DNA of 64,000 nt from Lunularia cruciata (GCA_948567375.1 OX419756.1:69728552-69792551); one strand, 5' to 3'. Counted from the first letter of the stretch, positions 22,601 to 32,064 are shown. Notes: a model not told the origin generated them from the sequence alone. Made by a program: numbers and translations.

Positions 22601-23696
22601 TCTTCCTTCACCTCCCAGCAACATCATTGATGCTTCCTTGCAAAGGTTTTTGTTCCCAGCCAAAGATCTTTTCTTGAAACTTCCTTAGCTCTCCTGTTCA
22701 CATGAATCAATTTTTGACCTCTTAACTGTTCTAGTCACTGTAGAAACTTAAGCCACATTTTCCGTGAAACGAAAAACCATGTCTCACACTCTCAGCTCCT
22801 TGATGTTCCACTTCTCATAAAACCCTCGATACATTCCCCAGTCTCCTATTCCTTCAAACCAATCCTCTTCTTCCTTCAGACTCCATTCACAAAGTACTTC
22901 CTCTCTTTACTTTCCTTCTGCTGTTGCAAAGCACCTCACCCTTTAGAAACTCTTATCAGCAGTTCAGTGCACAACTATTTTTTTGACTCTCCATTTTCAA
23001 AGTCCTGTGCCAGCATTTGCTCAGTCATTCATGTCACATGTTAGCTTTTCCTTGGAAAGTTCTCCCTGCTGCGTTTCTCCCCGAAACTCTCACTGTTTTA
23101 ACTCCATCCCTAGGAAACATTTTCCCTTCAAGTTCCTTTACCACTTCCCAAAACTCCACTCATAGTCCTACTAATCTTCTCGCAAATTCTCACTGTCTCA
23201 ACTCAACTCCTGGCAAACATTTTCACCTTTTGGTCCTTTGCCACTTCCCGAAACTTATCTCTCAGCCCTACTGGTCCTTTCAACTCCTCACTGTCCAACC
23301 CCATGTCCAGGGAAGCATTTTTCCCAAAGTTTCCCTGCCAATTCTTGAAAATCCACACTCAGCCTCTTGATCTTCTCGAAATTCCAGCTGAATAAAACTC
23401 ACTCCTTCAGGTCCCTTGCTACTTCCCGAAACTTATCTCTCAGTCCTACTGGTCCTTTCAAAACTCCTCACTGTCCAACCCCATGTCCAGGGAAGCATTT
23501 TTCCCAAGTTACCCTGCCAATTCTCAAACATCCACACCCAACCTCTTGCTCTTCTCAAAATTCCAGCTGACCAAAACTCACGCCTTCAGGTCCCTTGCCA
23601 AAATTCATCCCTATTTTTCCTATACAAGCCTAAGCCTCTCTCAAGTTTTCTGCACAGCAAGCACTTTCTACTCTCTCCCTCTGTCCTGGCCAGACC
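22600..23696 (-). repeat. Pyrimidine-rich tandem array, the 19-20 kb family inverted
   Basis: Pyrimidine-rich on the plus strand. A unit of about 178 bp repeats at 23242 and 23420 (shared CTTCCCGAAACTTATCTCTC and CTCACTGTCCAACCCCATGT). The reverse complement shares CAGTAGGGCTGAGAG and GGACAGTGAGGAG with the array at 19.0-20.7 kb, so the two arrays face each other. The last 57 bases belong to the approximately 100-bp unit that resumes at 31526 after element C. Confidence 0.75.
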
Positions 23697-24388
23697 TGTA
23701 ACACCCATTTGTGCATGTGTGTGGTATTGTGATATTTAGCTTGGTATTACAAGTACTTAAGAGATATTATTTATATAGAGATAAAGGATGGTTCTATATT
23801 AGTCATGGTTAGCTAAAGTTAGTCATAGCTAAGATAGATGGGACCTTACTTTAGAGGAAGTAGAAAAGATGAGCACCACTATTTTGGATTTTAGTGTGTT
23901 GACTTGGTATTATTCCTAGGTGTTTGGCTTTGGGGAAAGAGTTGAGAACTCTTGGGCCCGCAAGCCTTTTTGTTTTGGATTTTTCTTTAGTCCAAGGATA
24001 GCCCATGTGAAGGAATCCTTGCTTTAGTGGTTGGGTCAAGATAAGACCACATGCTTAGGGGAATATGCCCATGTGAATGGATATTCCTTTCTACTTTTTG
24101 ACTTTACTTGACTTTTAGTCTAGTAACTTGAGTTACTACGGTAATTAGTAACTTTGGTACGTAACTATTTCACAAGTATATAAACAAGGAGTGAGGAGGT
24201 ACTCATCATCCTTTCATTTGCAACTATCTCCCTCTCATTGAGTTCTCTAGTGATCAATGTCTTGAGTCTTGGAGTGTTAGCCTTGGAGGAGTATGATGGA
24301 GTTGGGGTTCCTTGCCTTCTTAGTCCATGGTGCGCTACCATAATAGCCATCAGAGGTTCATCCTGAGTGAGAGACAGGCCGGCTCACA
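23697..24388 (+). repeat. Element C 5' LTR
   Basis: 692 bp, TGTAACACCC to GGCTCACA. It carries two open frames of 61 and 62 codons on the minus strand (24165-24350 and 23851-24039) that recur in the other LTR copies. Confidence 0.96.
24177..24184 (+). promoter_or_regulatory. TATA box in element C 5' LTR
   Basis: TATATAAA lies about 205 bp before the LTR end, in sense with the element, and is repeated at the same place in the other LTR copies. Transcription would be expected to start about 30 bp downstream. This is inferred from position and sequence only. Confidence 0.6.
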
Positions 24389-24392
24389 TTTT

Positions 24393-24409
24393 TGGTTCCG
24401 TTGCCGGGA
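24393..24409 (+). promoter_or_regulatory. Element C primer-binding site
   Basis: TGGTTCCGTTGCCGGGA, four bases after the 5' LTR. It resembles the tRNA-Asp-type primer site of plant Athila/Tat elements with two differences and is identical in element D. Confidence 0.75.
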
Positions 24410-25224
24410 CCTCTCTAGAAGGCAAGATAATGTTCCGCGTCCAATTCTACATTAGGCAGAAGGAGGCTATGAGAGCTCACTTGGAGAGAACATTAGGAGA
24501 GGAGAGGGCTGAACTTATGTTAGAGAACCAAGATCCATTTGTATACCCTGTAGTTCATTATGATGTCTTTGAGGTGATTTTGTACATCTTGTACACATGA
24601 GAGGAATTGGAGAGATTGTGTGAGGTGGATTGCAGATTTTGGGGATTAAGGTGATTTTGGGCAAAATCTCAAGTTTGAGATCTGGACTTGAGATTTCTAC
24701 ACATGATAGCTTGGGTTATCTTTCAGTTAGCACACTTGAAATTATTGAGAGAGCTTCTATGCGCACTGGGCTAGAATTTTTGAAAGTTGATAGGGTAAAG
24801 TGCTCCCGCAACTGCATGCTCTCTGGAAAATTGTACAGAGTCTGCCATTTCTTCAATTTTTAGTGAATTGTCCTGAAAATTTCCAAGAAAATTCAGTGCA
24901 TTTTATCCTACCTGGTGCCACAAAAATTAGAGAGAGATTATTTTTGCGCAGTGCGTTATGAGTTTTTGAAGTGAGGGGGGTGGTTTTCAGACCAAATCTG
25001 AAATATGGGTGCTGAATAGAAAGGTGTCTAGGCCAAATGGCTTGATGAAAAGATCTAAAATTTTGCAGGGAGGGACGCCCTAGAGTTGTGATCAAGTGTG
25101 GAAAATTTCAGAGGACTGTGACATATTCGTTGGGAGATTTGAGTGACATTGTGAGGAAGGGTCAATTCTGCAGAGTGGAGATCTCATGCATGAGAAGTTT
25201 GAGATCAACAAAAAGCATGTTTGA
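24410..25224 (+). other. Element C leader
   Basis: Leader between the primer site and the zinc-knuckle ORF. Short open stretches of 77, 77 and 62 codons are shared with element D, but none has a recognisable domain. Confidence 0.5.
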
Positions 25225-25722
25225 GTGTTTAGATTCATCTTGGGGAACATGGAGGGTCATCAAGAGTGGAAATTGAGATTATGCAAGGTTCCCCAAGGGT
25301 TTGAGGTGATTGTAGGGGTGGATTTGAGGAAAAGAGAGTTTACAATAGAATTTGAAGAGAGTGTTGAGAGGATCCAAAAACCTACACCACTTGGAGGAAA
25401 GAGTGAGTCTAAGTGCTTTCTATGTGGAGAGAAGGGACATAAGGCAAGTTCATGTCCATTGACCTTTGAGAGCAAGAGATTGAGGGAAAGGAGAGGCTTA
25501 CTTGACTTGGGTTTGCATGTTGGACCTTCTTCACCAAGATTGGGAGGGAGAAGATCTAAGACCAAGGAGTTGTGTGAGGTTTGTGGAGTTGAAGGACTTC
25601 CAAAAGGACATGAGTGTAGTGGAGTAAAAGCACTTTTGGAAACTTTGGTGAAGGATCTTGGAGAGAGTCTTAGTACAGCTACAGAAATACTACCACCTTC
25701 ATCAGCTAGTTCTCAAGATTAG
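25225..25722 (+). CDS. Element C extra ORF with zinc knuckle, upstream of gag
   Basis: 165 codons. The N-terminal part contains GFEVIVGVDLRKREFTIEFE. Then comes a CCHC knuckle (CFLCGEKGHKASSC: C-x2-C-x4-H-x4-C) and a second Cys/His cluster (CEVCGVEGLPKGHEC). CCHC knuckles bind nucleic acid, and the arrangement of a small domain followed by a knuckle recalls the RNA-binding ORFs of some plant retroelements. The Met at 25225 may not be the real start, since a related frame runs just upstream and differs by one base between C and D. The ORF ends 236 bp before gag and is conserved in position in three elements. The function is unknown. Confidence 0.65.
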   Translation: MFRFILGNMEGHQEWKLRLCKVPQGFEVIVGVDLRKREFTIEFEESVERIQKPTPLGGKSESKCFLCGEKGHKASSCPLTFESKRLRERRGLLDLGLHVGPSSPRLGGRRSKTKELCEVCGVEGLPKGHECSGVKALLETLVKDLGESLSTATEILPPSSASSQD

Positions 25723-25958
25723 TGATGGAGATAATCTTTCAACTTATGGATAAACTATCCATGAGAGTTAGATTAATATGCACTCTAGGATTTGATGTTG
25801 CTATAGAAATCTTGGAGCAACCTGAACCTTTTGTGTTCCCTAGAGTGGATTATTCTCAGATGGTGTTAGTCATGTATATACTCTATTAGTAATAGAGTGA
25901 GAGAAAAGAAAAGAGAAAAAAAAAAATTAAGAGAAAAGAAAGATAGTGAGGGGTTAAG

Positions 25959-27575
25959 ATGGGGAAACTTCCGGTTTTCTTTGGCAAGGATGGAGAAGAT
26001 GTGGAGGCCTTTGTGAGAGACTTCAAGAGAGCTTGCATAGGAAACAATGAGAGGAGGAAGAATGAGTGGGCCTCATTATTACCAGATTTCTTTGAGGATG
26101 CAGCACTTACATGGTATGAGTCAGAATACCAAAAGAGAGAGAGGAGAGAGGGGGAAGAGGAGTCTTGGGAGACTTTGACTTCAGCACTCATTGAGAACTT
26201 TCTTCCTGATGAGAGTTATGAGAGATTGATGAGTGAGGTTACATTTCTCAAGCAAGGAGATGGAGAGAAAGTGAGAGTCTATGTGGAAAGAGTGGAAAAA
26301 TTGGAGTCCAGATTTCGCATAGTGTTGAGGAAGGGTGGGGATGATGTGGAGACTACAATGATTGGCATAGGGGCCATGCTCACCAAGAATTTTGTGGGAG
26401 GATTGAGACCACAAATCAGAAGCAAGGTGAGATATGAGAAACCTTCTTCCAAGGTTGAAGCTATCAAGATCGCAATTCGTATGGAGGAGAGTTTGGAAGG
26501 GGATGAAAGTGATTTGGTGGTGAAGGAGGTTGTGCATCCTCCTCAAGGCTACAAGTATGGTGGAACTTCTGATACTTTGGTGACAAGGGTTGCACCACAA
26601 GTAGTAGTTGCTCCAGTTCTTGCACCTCCACCAAAAGATCCACTCCAAACCATCACAGAACAACTTGCGGATCTCAAGATCAATGTGGTGCAATTATGGG
26701 AGAAGAGAGAGGTGGATCAGAATGTAGGGAGAGGGCCTAGGAGTTATGGAAACCATCCATATAGAGGAGGCCAACCAGCCAACAATTTCAATGATAGAAA
26801 TTGTTTTGGTTGTGGGGGAAGAGGCCATATCCAAAGGAATTGCCCAAATTCCACTTACCATGGAGGAAGGGGTTATGAGGGAGCCAATAGAGGGAAAGAG
26901 GGAGGTAGTGAAACCCAAGTGGCTCCTAATCCCAACAAAGGTAAGGGGATAGCATCCATAGATGTGGTTGAGAGCAAGTATGAGAAGGGAGAGTGCTCAA
27001 ACTCCAAGGGTCCTAATTTGGAGCTTTTGGCACAAGAGAAGAAGAGAGCTCGTTTTGCAGAGGATGTTCACTCTTCTCAAGGATTTACTTCAAGCAAGGA
27101 TACTCCTATGTCTACTAGGAGCACTCGCACCTCAACACCATCAACAACAAAGACTCCAAGGAAGAAGTTGGGGATGGAGGACTTCTTGATCTCCAAGCAA
27201 CAATGGAACTACAATGTGTTGGAGGATGTTGGTAGTCACAAGGCTAACATCACAGTGGGCCAATTAATTGCTTTGAACCCTACCTTGAGAAAGGAGCTTA
27301 GAGGTGGTTTGAGTTCTACAAGGAGCAAGAAGAAGAAGAAAGCAAAAGTTCCAATATCAATGGGGGTGGTGGATGCCAAGCCAGCACCATGGGAAGCTTG
27401 TGAATATGCCTCCAAGATTGATGTGAGAGTGAATGGTCACAACATCAAGGATGCATTGGTTGATGGAGGATCAGCAGTGAATGCCATGTCAAAAAGGTTG
27501 ATGAAGAAGTTGGGTATGATACCCTCAAGAGCTTCAACATTTGTGGTGAGCATGGCAAACAAGCAACAAGTTTGA
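25959..27575 (+). CDS. Element C Gag and first half of protease
   Basis: 538 codons. The start follows an A-rich leader and has the motif ATGGGGAAA. Residues 1-200 form the capsid-type domain (FFGKDGEDVEAFVRDF, LPDFFEDAALTWYE, VKVRVYVERVEKLE-like). Residues 282-295 are the CCHC knuckle CFGCGGRGHIQRNC. A Ser/Thr-rich and Lys-rich linker follows, and then the protease active site near residue 501 (LVDGGSAVNAM, with D-G-G in place of the usual D-S/T-G). The ORF stops at TGA within the protease. The second half of the protease starts the pol ORF in the same frame ten bases later. Confidence 0.93.
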   Translation: MGKLPVFFGKDGEDVEAFVRDFKRACIGNNERRKNEWASLLPDFFEDAALTWYESEYQKRERREGEEESWETLTSALIENFLPDESYERLMSEVTFLKQGDGEKVRVYVERVEKLESRFRIVLRKGGDDVETTMIGIGAMLTKNFVGGLRPQIRSKVRYEKPSSKVEAIKIAIRMEESLEGDESDLVVKEVVHPPQGYKYGGTSDTLVTRVAPQVVVAPVLAPPPKDPLQTITEQLADLKINVVQLWEKREVDQNVGRGPRSYGNHPYRGGQPANNFNDRNCFGCGGRGHIQRNCPNSTYHGGRGYEGANRGKEGGSETQVAPNPNKGKGIASIDVVESKYEKGECSNSKGPNLELLAQEKKRARFAEDVHSSQGFTSSKDTPMSTRSTRTSTPSTTKTPRKKLGMEDFLISKQQWNYNVLEDVGSHKANITVGQLIALNPTLRKELRGGLSSTRSKKKKKAKVPISMGVVDAKPAPWEACEYASKIDVRVNGHNIKDALVDGGSAVNAMSKRLMKKLGMIPSRASTFVVSMANKQQV

Positions 27576-27584
27576 CCAGTAGGA

Positions 27585-30500
27585 GTGATGGATAAGGTGG
27601 TAGTTTCAGTTATGGGAGTTCAAAATCTCATGACTTTCCAAGTCTTGAAGGATTCAAGCTATGACTTACTTCTTGGGAGGCCATGGTTGAGAGCAGCACG
27701 CACAACTGATCGATGGCACAAAGGGTACTTAAGGATTGGGCCATCAAACCATAGAGTCACTGTTCCTGTGACTAACACCACCAACACCTCACATTCAGAT
27801 ACCCCATCTTCTGATTATTGGGAATCTGATTCTGAAGGAGGAGCTTCAGGTGTGGACACAAGCATGGAAGAGGAGACTTCCACGGAGGAGGATGAATCTG
27901 AATCTGATTCAGATGTGTATCCTTTGTGTGCTATGGATTTTGCACCTAAGCCAGAGGTTTTGAAGGACCCAGATAAATCACCATTGACACTTGAGGAGGT
28001 AGAGAGAAGGTTATCTACCCTCAAGTATGGCCCAAATGTTACCAAGGAGGAGAAGGTGAGATTTGAGGAGATTTTCCGCAAGTTCATCCATGTGTTTGCT
28101 TTTAGTTACAAGGATTTGAAGGAAGTCACCTTGGAGGAGCACAAGATAGAGGTGGAGTCACATGCAAGACCAATCCGCCAAAAGCAACGTCGCATTAGCC
28201 CACCAATATCTTTGGTTGTGAAGGAGGAGATTGATAAGCTCAAGGAGGCTGGATTTATCTTTGAGGTGGAGAATTCAGAATGGGTGTCTCCAATTGTCAT
28301 TGTGAAGAAAAAGAATGGCAAGCTTCGGGTATGTGTGGATTACAAGAAGCTCAATGCTGTTACCAAGAAGGACTACTACCCATTGCCATTCATTGATGAG
28401 ATCTTGGAGGAGGTTGCAGGTCATGAGAGGTACAGTTTTGGAGATGGTTATAGTGGATATAACCAAATCAAGATTGCACCAGAGCATCAACAACTCACCA
28501 CATTCACCACACCTTGGGGAACTTACGCTTTCAAGGTCATGCCTTTTGGGCTTTGCAATGCTCCAGCCACATTCCAACGGTTCATGAACAAGGTATTTGA
28601 ACCTTTCATTGGGAAATTTGTGAGAGATTTCATTGATGACTTTTGTGTCTATGGGAGCAAGGAGGAGCACTTTGAGCACCTAATCAAAGTCTTGCAACGC
28701 TTGGATGAGGCAAATGCATCACTCAACCCAGAGAAGTGCATTTTTGGATGTGAAGAAGGTCTACTTTTGGGGCACATCATCTCCAAGGATGGAATAGCAG
28801 TTGATCCTGAGAAGGTGAGGAAAATCTCAGACCTTCCATTCCCTTCAAGCTTGACAAAGTTACGCCAATTCTTGGGAATGGTTGGGTACTATAGGAGGTT
28901 CATCTTCTCATTTTCCAACAAGGCTTATGCATTGACCATCTACATGAAGAAGGGTGTAGATTACATGGTGATTTTGGAAGACAAGGAGGCTCTCAAAGCT
29001 TTTGAGGAGCTCAAGCAATCCCTTGTTGTAGCTCCAATTCTTGCTAAACCTGATTGGAGTAAGCCTTTCATCCTCTACACTGATGCTTCTAATGTAGCTA
29101 TAGGATGCACTCTTAGTCAATTAGACCAAGATGGGCATGATCATCCAATAGCTTATGCTAGTAGGCAGATGGTTTCAGCAGAGAAGAACTACTCGGTCAC
29201 AGAGAGAGAAGGGTTGGCAGTGATCTTTGGTCTCAAGAAGTTTAGACACTACTTGATTGGAGGGAAAGCCACAATTGTCACGGATCACAAGGCTTTGAAG
29301 TACATCTTCAACAAGCCAAATGTTGAAGGGAGACTAGCAAGGTGGATTATTCTCTTGTCTGAGTATGACTACACAATTGAGGATAGGCCAGGAAAGAAAC
29401 ATGCAAATGCTGATTTGTTATCTAGAGCCTATGATCATGATGGAGATGAGCCAGTAGATGATTCCTTCCCGGATGAGGAGCTCATGACAATCTCAGTCAC
29501 TCAAGAGGTTCCAATGGAGTACAAGGAGATTGTGGATTTTGTGACAAGAGGTAACTATCCCGAAGGGATGCATGCTAGGGAGAGGAAGGCCCTTGCAGCA
29601 AGATCTAGACCTTACACAATGGTGGATGATATTCTTTTTCACCAAGGAGCAGATGGTCTACTTCGAAGAGCAGTGGGTAAGGAAGAGTCTATCCTACTCA
29701 TAAAGGAGTTTCATGAAGGTTTAGTATGTGGAGGACACTTTGCAGGAAAGGTGACTGCTTTCAAGATTCTAGATGCAGGTTACCATTGGAGAGGGATTTT
29801 CAAGGATTGTCTTGATTATTGCAAAACTTGTCATGTTTGTCAAGCTTTTGCTAGAAAGTCTACATCCACTCCACCACTTAGATCAATTCCATTGCTAGGA
29901 CCCTTTGAGAAGTGGGGAATTGATTTTGTAGGACCTCTCAATAGAACCCCAAGGAACAATCGGTACATTGTGGTAGTTACTGATTACCTTACCAAGTGGG
30001 TTGAGGCTAGACCATTGAGGGACAAGAATGAAGATGAAGTGGGTAGATTTCTTTATGAACGCATTATCACTAGGTTTGGATGCCCTTTGGAGTTGGTTTC
30101 TGATAGAGGAGGAGAGTTTACAAGAAGCATTACTACAGCCATGCTACGACATTTCTCTATCACACATCGAGTAACTACATCCTATAAGCCAAATTCCAAT
30201 GGCTTGGCAGAGAGAACCAATCAGACCTTGTGCATGATGTTGGCCAAAGATGCAGAAATGGAGGGGGCTAAACATCATTGGGACAAGAGGATTCATGCAG
30301 TTTTGTGGGAGTATAGGACAACCATGAAGACTTCCACTGGATATTCTCCATTCCAATTGGTGTATGGTATTGAGTCTACCTTACCTATTCACTTTGATCT
30401 TCCTACCTTCCAAAGCATTCATAGGAGATTGAAGAAAGCACAAGGAAGTGATGCAGAGAAGTCAAGGAAGGATCAACTCATGGAGTTGGAAGAGGCAAGA

Positions 30501-30785
30501 GCAGTTGCTATGGTTCGAGTGGAGCAAGCCCAAAGGAAACAAAAGGAGAGCTATGACAAGAGGCAAGGCAAGAAGAAGGTGGAGCCTTTCAAAGAAGGTG
30601 ATTGGGTAATGTTGTTTGATTCCATTCGATTCAAGAGAGTACAAAAGAAGTTTTTGCCTAAGTACTTTGGACCTTTCATAGTAGAGAAGGTGTGGGGAAA
30701 TTACACTTATGATCTCAAGGAGTTGGGAGGAAGACACTTTGATAGGATTAACCATGATAAGTTGAAGATGTACCATAGAAGGTAG
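27585..30785 (+). CDS. Element C Pol: protease end, reverse transcriptase, RNase H, integrase
   Basis: 1066 codons with no interruption. Residues 28-35 are the protease LLLGRPWL segment. An acidic linker follows. RT has DGYSGYNQI near 286, [14 protein letters not shown] near 325 and catalytic FIDDF near 349. RNase H has YTDASN near 498, TEREGLAV, VTDHKAL and HANADLLSR. Integrase has HHCC (HEGLVCGGHF, CKTCHVC), then D near 779 (GIDFVGPL), D near 840 (VSDRGGEF) and E near 876 (GLAERTNQT) with exactly 35 residues between the last two. The C-terminal part (KYFGPFIVEKV) has no chromodomain. The first Met is probably not used if translation reads through the preceding TGA. All catalytic residues expected for the family are present. 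Confidence 0.96.
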   Translation: MMDKVVVSVMGVQNLMTFQVLKDSSYDLLLGRPWLRAARTTDRWHKGYLRIGPSNHRVTVPVTNTTNTSHSDTPSSDYWESDSEGGASGVDTSMEEETSTEEDESESDSDVYPLCAMDFAPKPEVLKDPDKSPLTLEEVERRLSTLKYGPNVTKEEKVRFEEIFRKFIHVFAFSYKDLKEVTLEEHKIEVESHARPIRQKQRRISPPISLVVKEEIDKLKEAGFIFEVENSEWVSPIVIVKKKNGKLRVCVDYKKLNAVTKKDYYPLPFIDEILEEVAGHERYSFGDGYSGYNQIKIAPEHQQLTTFTTPWGTYAFKVMPFGLCNAPATFQRFMNKVFEPFIGKFVRDFIDDFCVYGSKEEHFEHLIKVLQRLDEANASLNPEKCIFGCEEGLLLGHIISKDGIAVDPEKVRKISDLPFPSSLTKLRQFLGMVGYYRRFIFSFSNKAYALTIYMKKGVDYMVILEDKEALKAFEELKQSLVVAPILAKPDWSKPFILYTDASNVAIGCTLSQLDQDGHDHPIAYASRQMVSAEKNYSVTEREGLAVIFGLKKFRHYLIGGKATIVTDHKALKYIFNKPNVEGRLARWIILLSEYDYTIEDRPGKKHANADLLSRAYDHDGDEPVDDSFPDEELMTISVTQEVPMEYKEIVDFVTRGNYPEGMHARERKALAARSRPYTMVDDILFHQGADGLLRRAVGKEESILLIKEFHEGLVCGGHFAGKVTAFKILDAGYHWRGIFKDCLDYCKTCHVCQAFARKSTSTPPLRSIPLLGPFEKWGIDFVGPLNRTPRNNRYIVVVTDYLTKWVEARPLRDKNEDEVGRFLYERIITRFGCPLELVSDRGGEFTRSITTAMLRHFSITHRVTTSYKPNSNGLAERTNQTLCMMLAKDAEMEGAKHHWDKRIHAVLWEYRTTMKTSTGYSPFQLVYGIESTLPIHFDLPTFQSIHRRLKKAQGSDAEKSRKDQLMELEEARAVAMVRVEQAQRKQKESYDKRQGKKKVEPFKEGDWVMLFDSIRFKRVQKKFLPKYFGPFIVEKVWGNYTYDLKELGGRHFDRINHDKLKMYHRR

Positions 30786-30818
30786 AGAGACCTTCACTTT
30801 GAGGACAAAGTGAAAACT

Positions 30819-30833
30819 TAGTCCGGGGGTAAA
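30819..30833 (+). promoter_or_regulatory. Element C polypurine tract region
   Basis: AGTCCGGGGGTAAA-type sequence directly before the 3' LTR, the expected place for second-strand priming. The run of purines is short and interrupted. Confidence 0.55.
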
Positions 30834-31525
30834 TGTAACACCCATTTGTGCATGTGTGTGGTATTGTGATATTTAGCTTGGTATTACAAGTACTTAAGAG
30901 ATATTATTTATATAGAGATAAAGGATGGTTCAATATTAGTCATGGTTAGCTAAAGTTAGTCATAGCTAAGATAGATGGGACCTTACTTTAGAGGAAGTAG
31001 AAAAGATGAGCACCACTATTTTGGATTTTAGTGTGTTGACTTGGTATTATTCCTAGGTGTTTGGCTTTGGGGAAAGAGTTGAGAACTCTTGGGCCCGCAA
31101 GCCTTTTTGTTTTGGATTTTTCTTTAGTCCAAGGATAGCCCATGTGAAGGAATCCTTGCTTTAGTGGTTGGGTCAAGATAAGACCACATGCTTAGGGGAA
31201 TATGCCCATGTGAATGGATATTCCTTTCTACTTTTTGACTTTACTTGACTTTTAGTCTAGTAACTTGAGTTACTACGGTAATTAGTAACTTTGGTACGTA
31301 ACTATTTCACAAGTATATAAACAAGGAGTGAGGAGGTACTCATCATCCTTTCATTTGCAACTATCTCTCTCTCATTGAGTTCTCTAGTGAGCAATGTCTT
31401 GAGTCTTGGAGTGTTAGCCTTGGAGGAGTATGATGGAGTTGGGGTTCCTTGCCTTCTTAGTCCATGGTGCGCTACCATAATAGCCATCAGAGGTTCATCC
31501 TGAGTGAGAGACAGGCCGGCTCACA
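30834..31525 (+). repeat. Element C 3' LTR
   Basis: 692 bp, nearly identical to 23697-24388. Differences seen include TCTATATT/TCAATATT, CCCTC/TCTCTC and GATCAA/GAGCAA. It is followed by the target duplication GACC. Confidence 0.96.
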
Positions 31526-32064
31526 GACCTGTCTCTTCAAGAATTCTCCTTTGTCCCAACAACACTCTTCAAACCTTCTGCACAGCCAAGCCTTCTCAAA
31601 ATTTCTCTCTCTGTCCTGGCCAGACCTATCTCTTCAAGAATTCTCCTTTGTCCCAGCAGGCCTTTCTCTCCAAATTTCTGCACAGCAAGCACTTTCAAAA
31701 TTTCTCTCTCTGTCTTGGCCAAGCCCTGACCCTTTGATAATTCTCCTCTCTCCCAGCAGGCCTTTCTCTCCAAATTTCTGCACAGCAAGCACTTCCAAAA
31801 TTTCTCTCTCTGTCCTAGCCAAGCCTATCTCTTTGATAATTCTCCTTTGTCCCAACAGCACTCTCCAAACCTTCTGCACAGCCAAGCCTTCTCAAAATCT
31901 CGCTCTCTGTCCTGGCCAAGCCCTGACCCTTAGATAATTCTCCTCTCTCCCAGCAGGCCTTTCTCTCCAAATTTCTGCACAGCAAGCATTTTTCCAAAAT
32001 TTCTCTCTCTATCCTGGCCAAGCCCTGACCCTTCAATAATTCTCCTCTATCCTAGCAGGCTTTT
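31526..32064 (+). repeat. Tandem array, about 100-bp unit, left block
   Basis: Five to six units start near 31526, 31623, 31724, 31824, 31919 and 32021. Shared blocks are TTCTGCACAGC, AAAATTTCTCTCTCTGTCCTGGCCA and AATTCTCCT. The strand is pyrimidine-rich. The array also occurs left of element C (23640-23696) and right of element G (35846-36135), so C and G split one array. The open frames across it are composition artefacts. Confidence 0.9.

Larger units (their letters stand above)
23697..31525 (+). mobile_element. Element C: complete, young Ty3/gypsy LTR retrotransposon
   Basis: 7829 bp with two 692-bp LTRs that differ at only about three positions by eye, a perfect 4-bp target duplication GACC, a primer site, a zinc-knuckle ORF, gag-protease and a full pol, with the polypurine tract 48 bp after the pol stop. 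The only visible lesion in the main coding region is one TGA between gag-protease and pol (27573-27575). The RT motifs (DGYSGYNQI, FGLCNAPATFQR, DDF) and the tRNA-Asp-like primer site suggest the non-chromovirus (Athila/Tat-like) branch of plant gypsy elements. Placement needs a tree. It inserted into an approximately 100-bp tandem array. Confidence 0.96.

Noticed and set aside
24367-24600. 77-codon frame shared by elements C and D, running from the LTR end over the primer site
   Set aside because: Both copies are closely related, so sharing proves little, and the frame would need to start inside the LTR and cross the primer site.
31464-32036. Long open frames on both strands (157 codons plus, 73-83 codons minus) across the approximately 100-bp array
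   Set aside because: The unit length and biased composition keep frames open on several phases at once. There is no domain and no conservation beyond the repeat itself.
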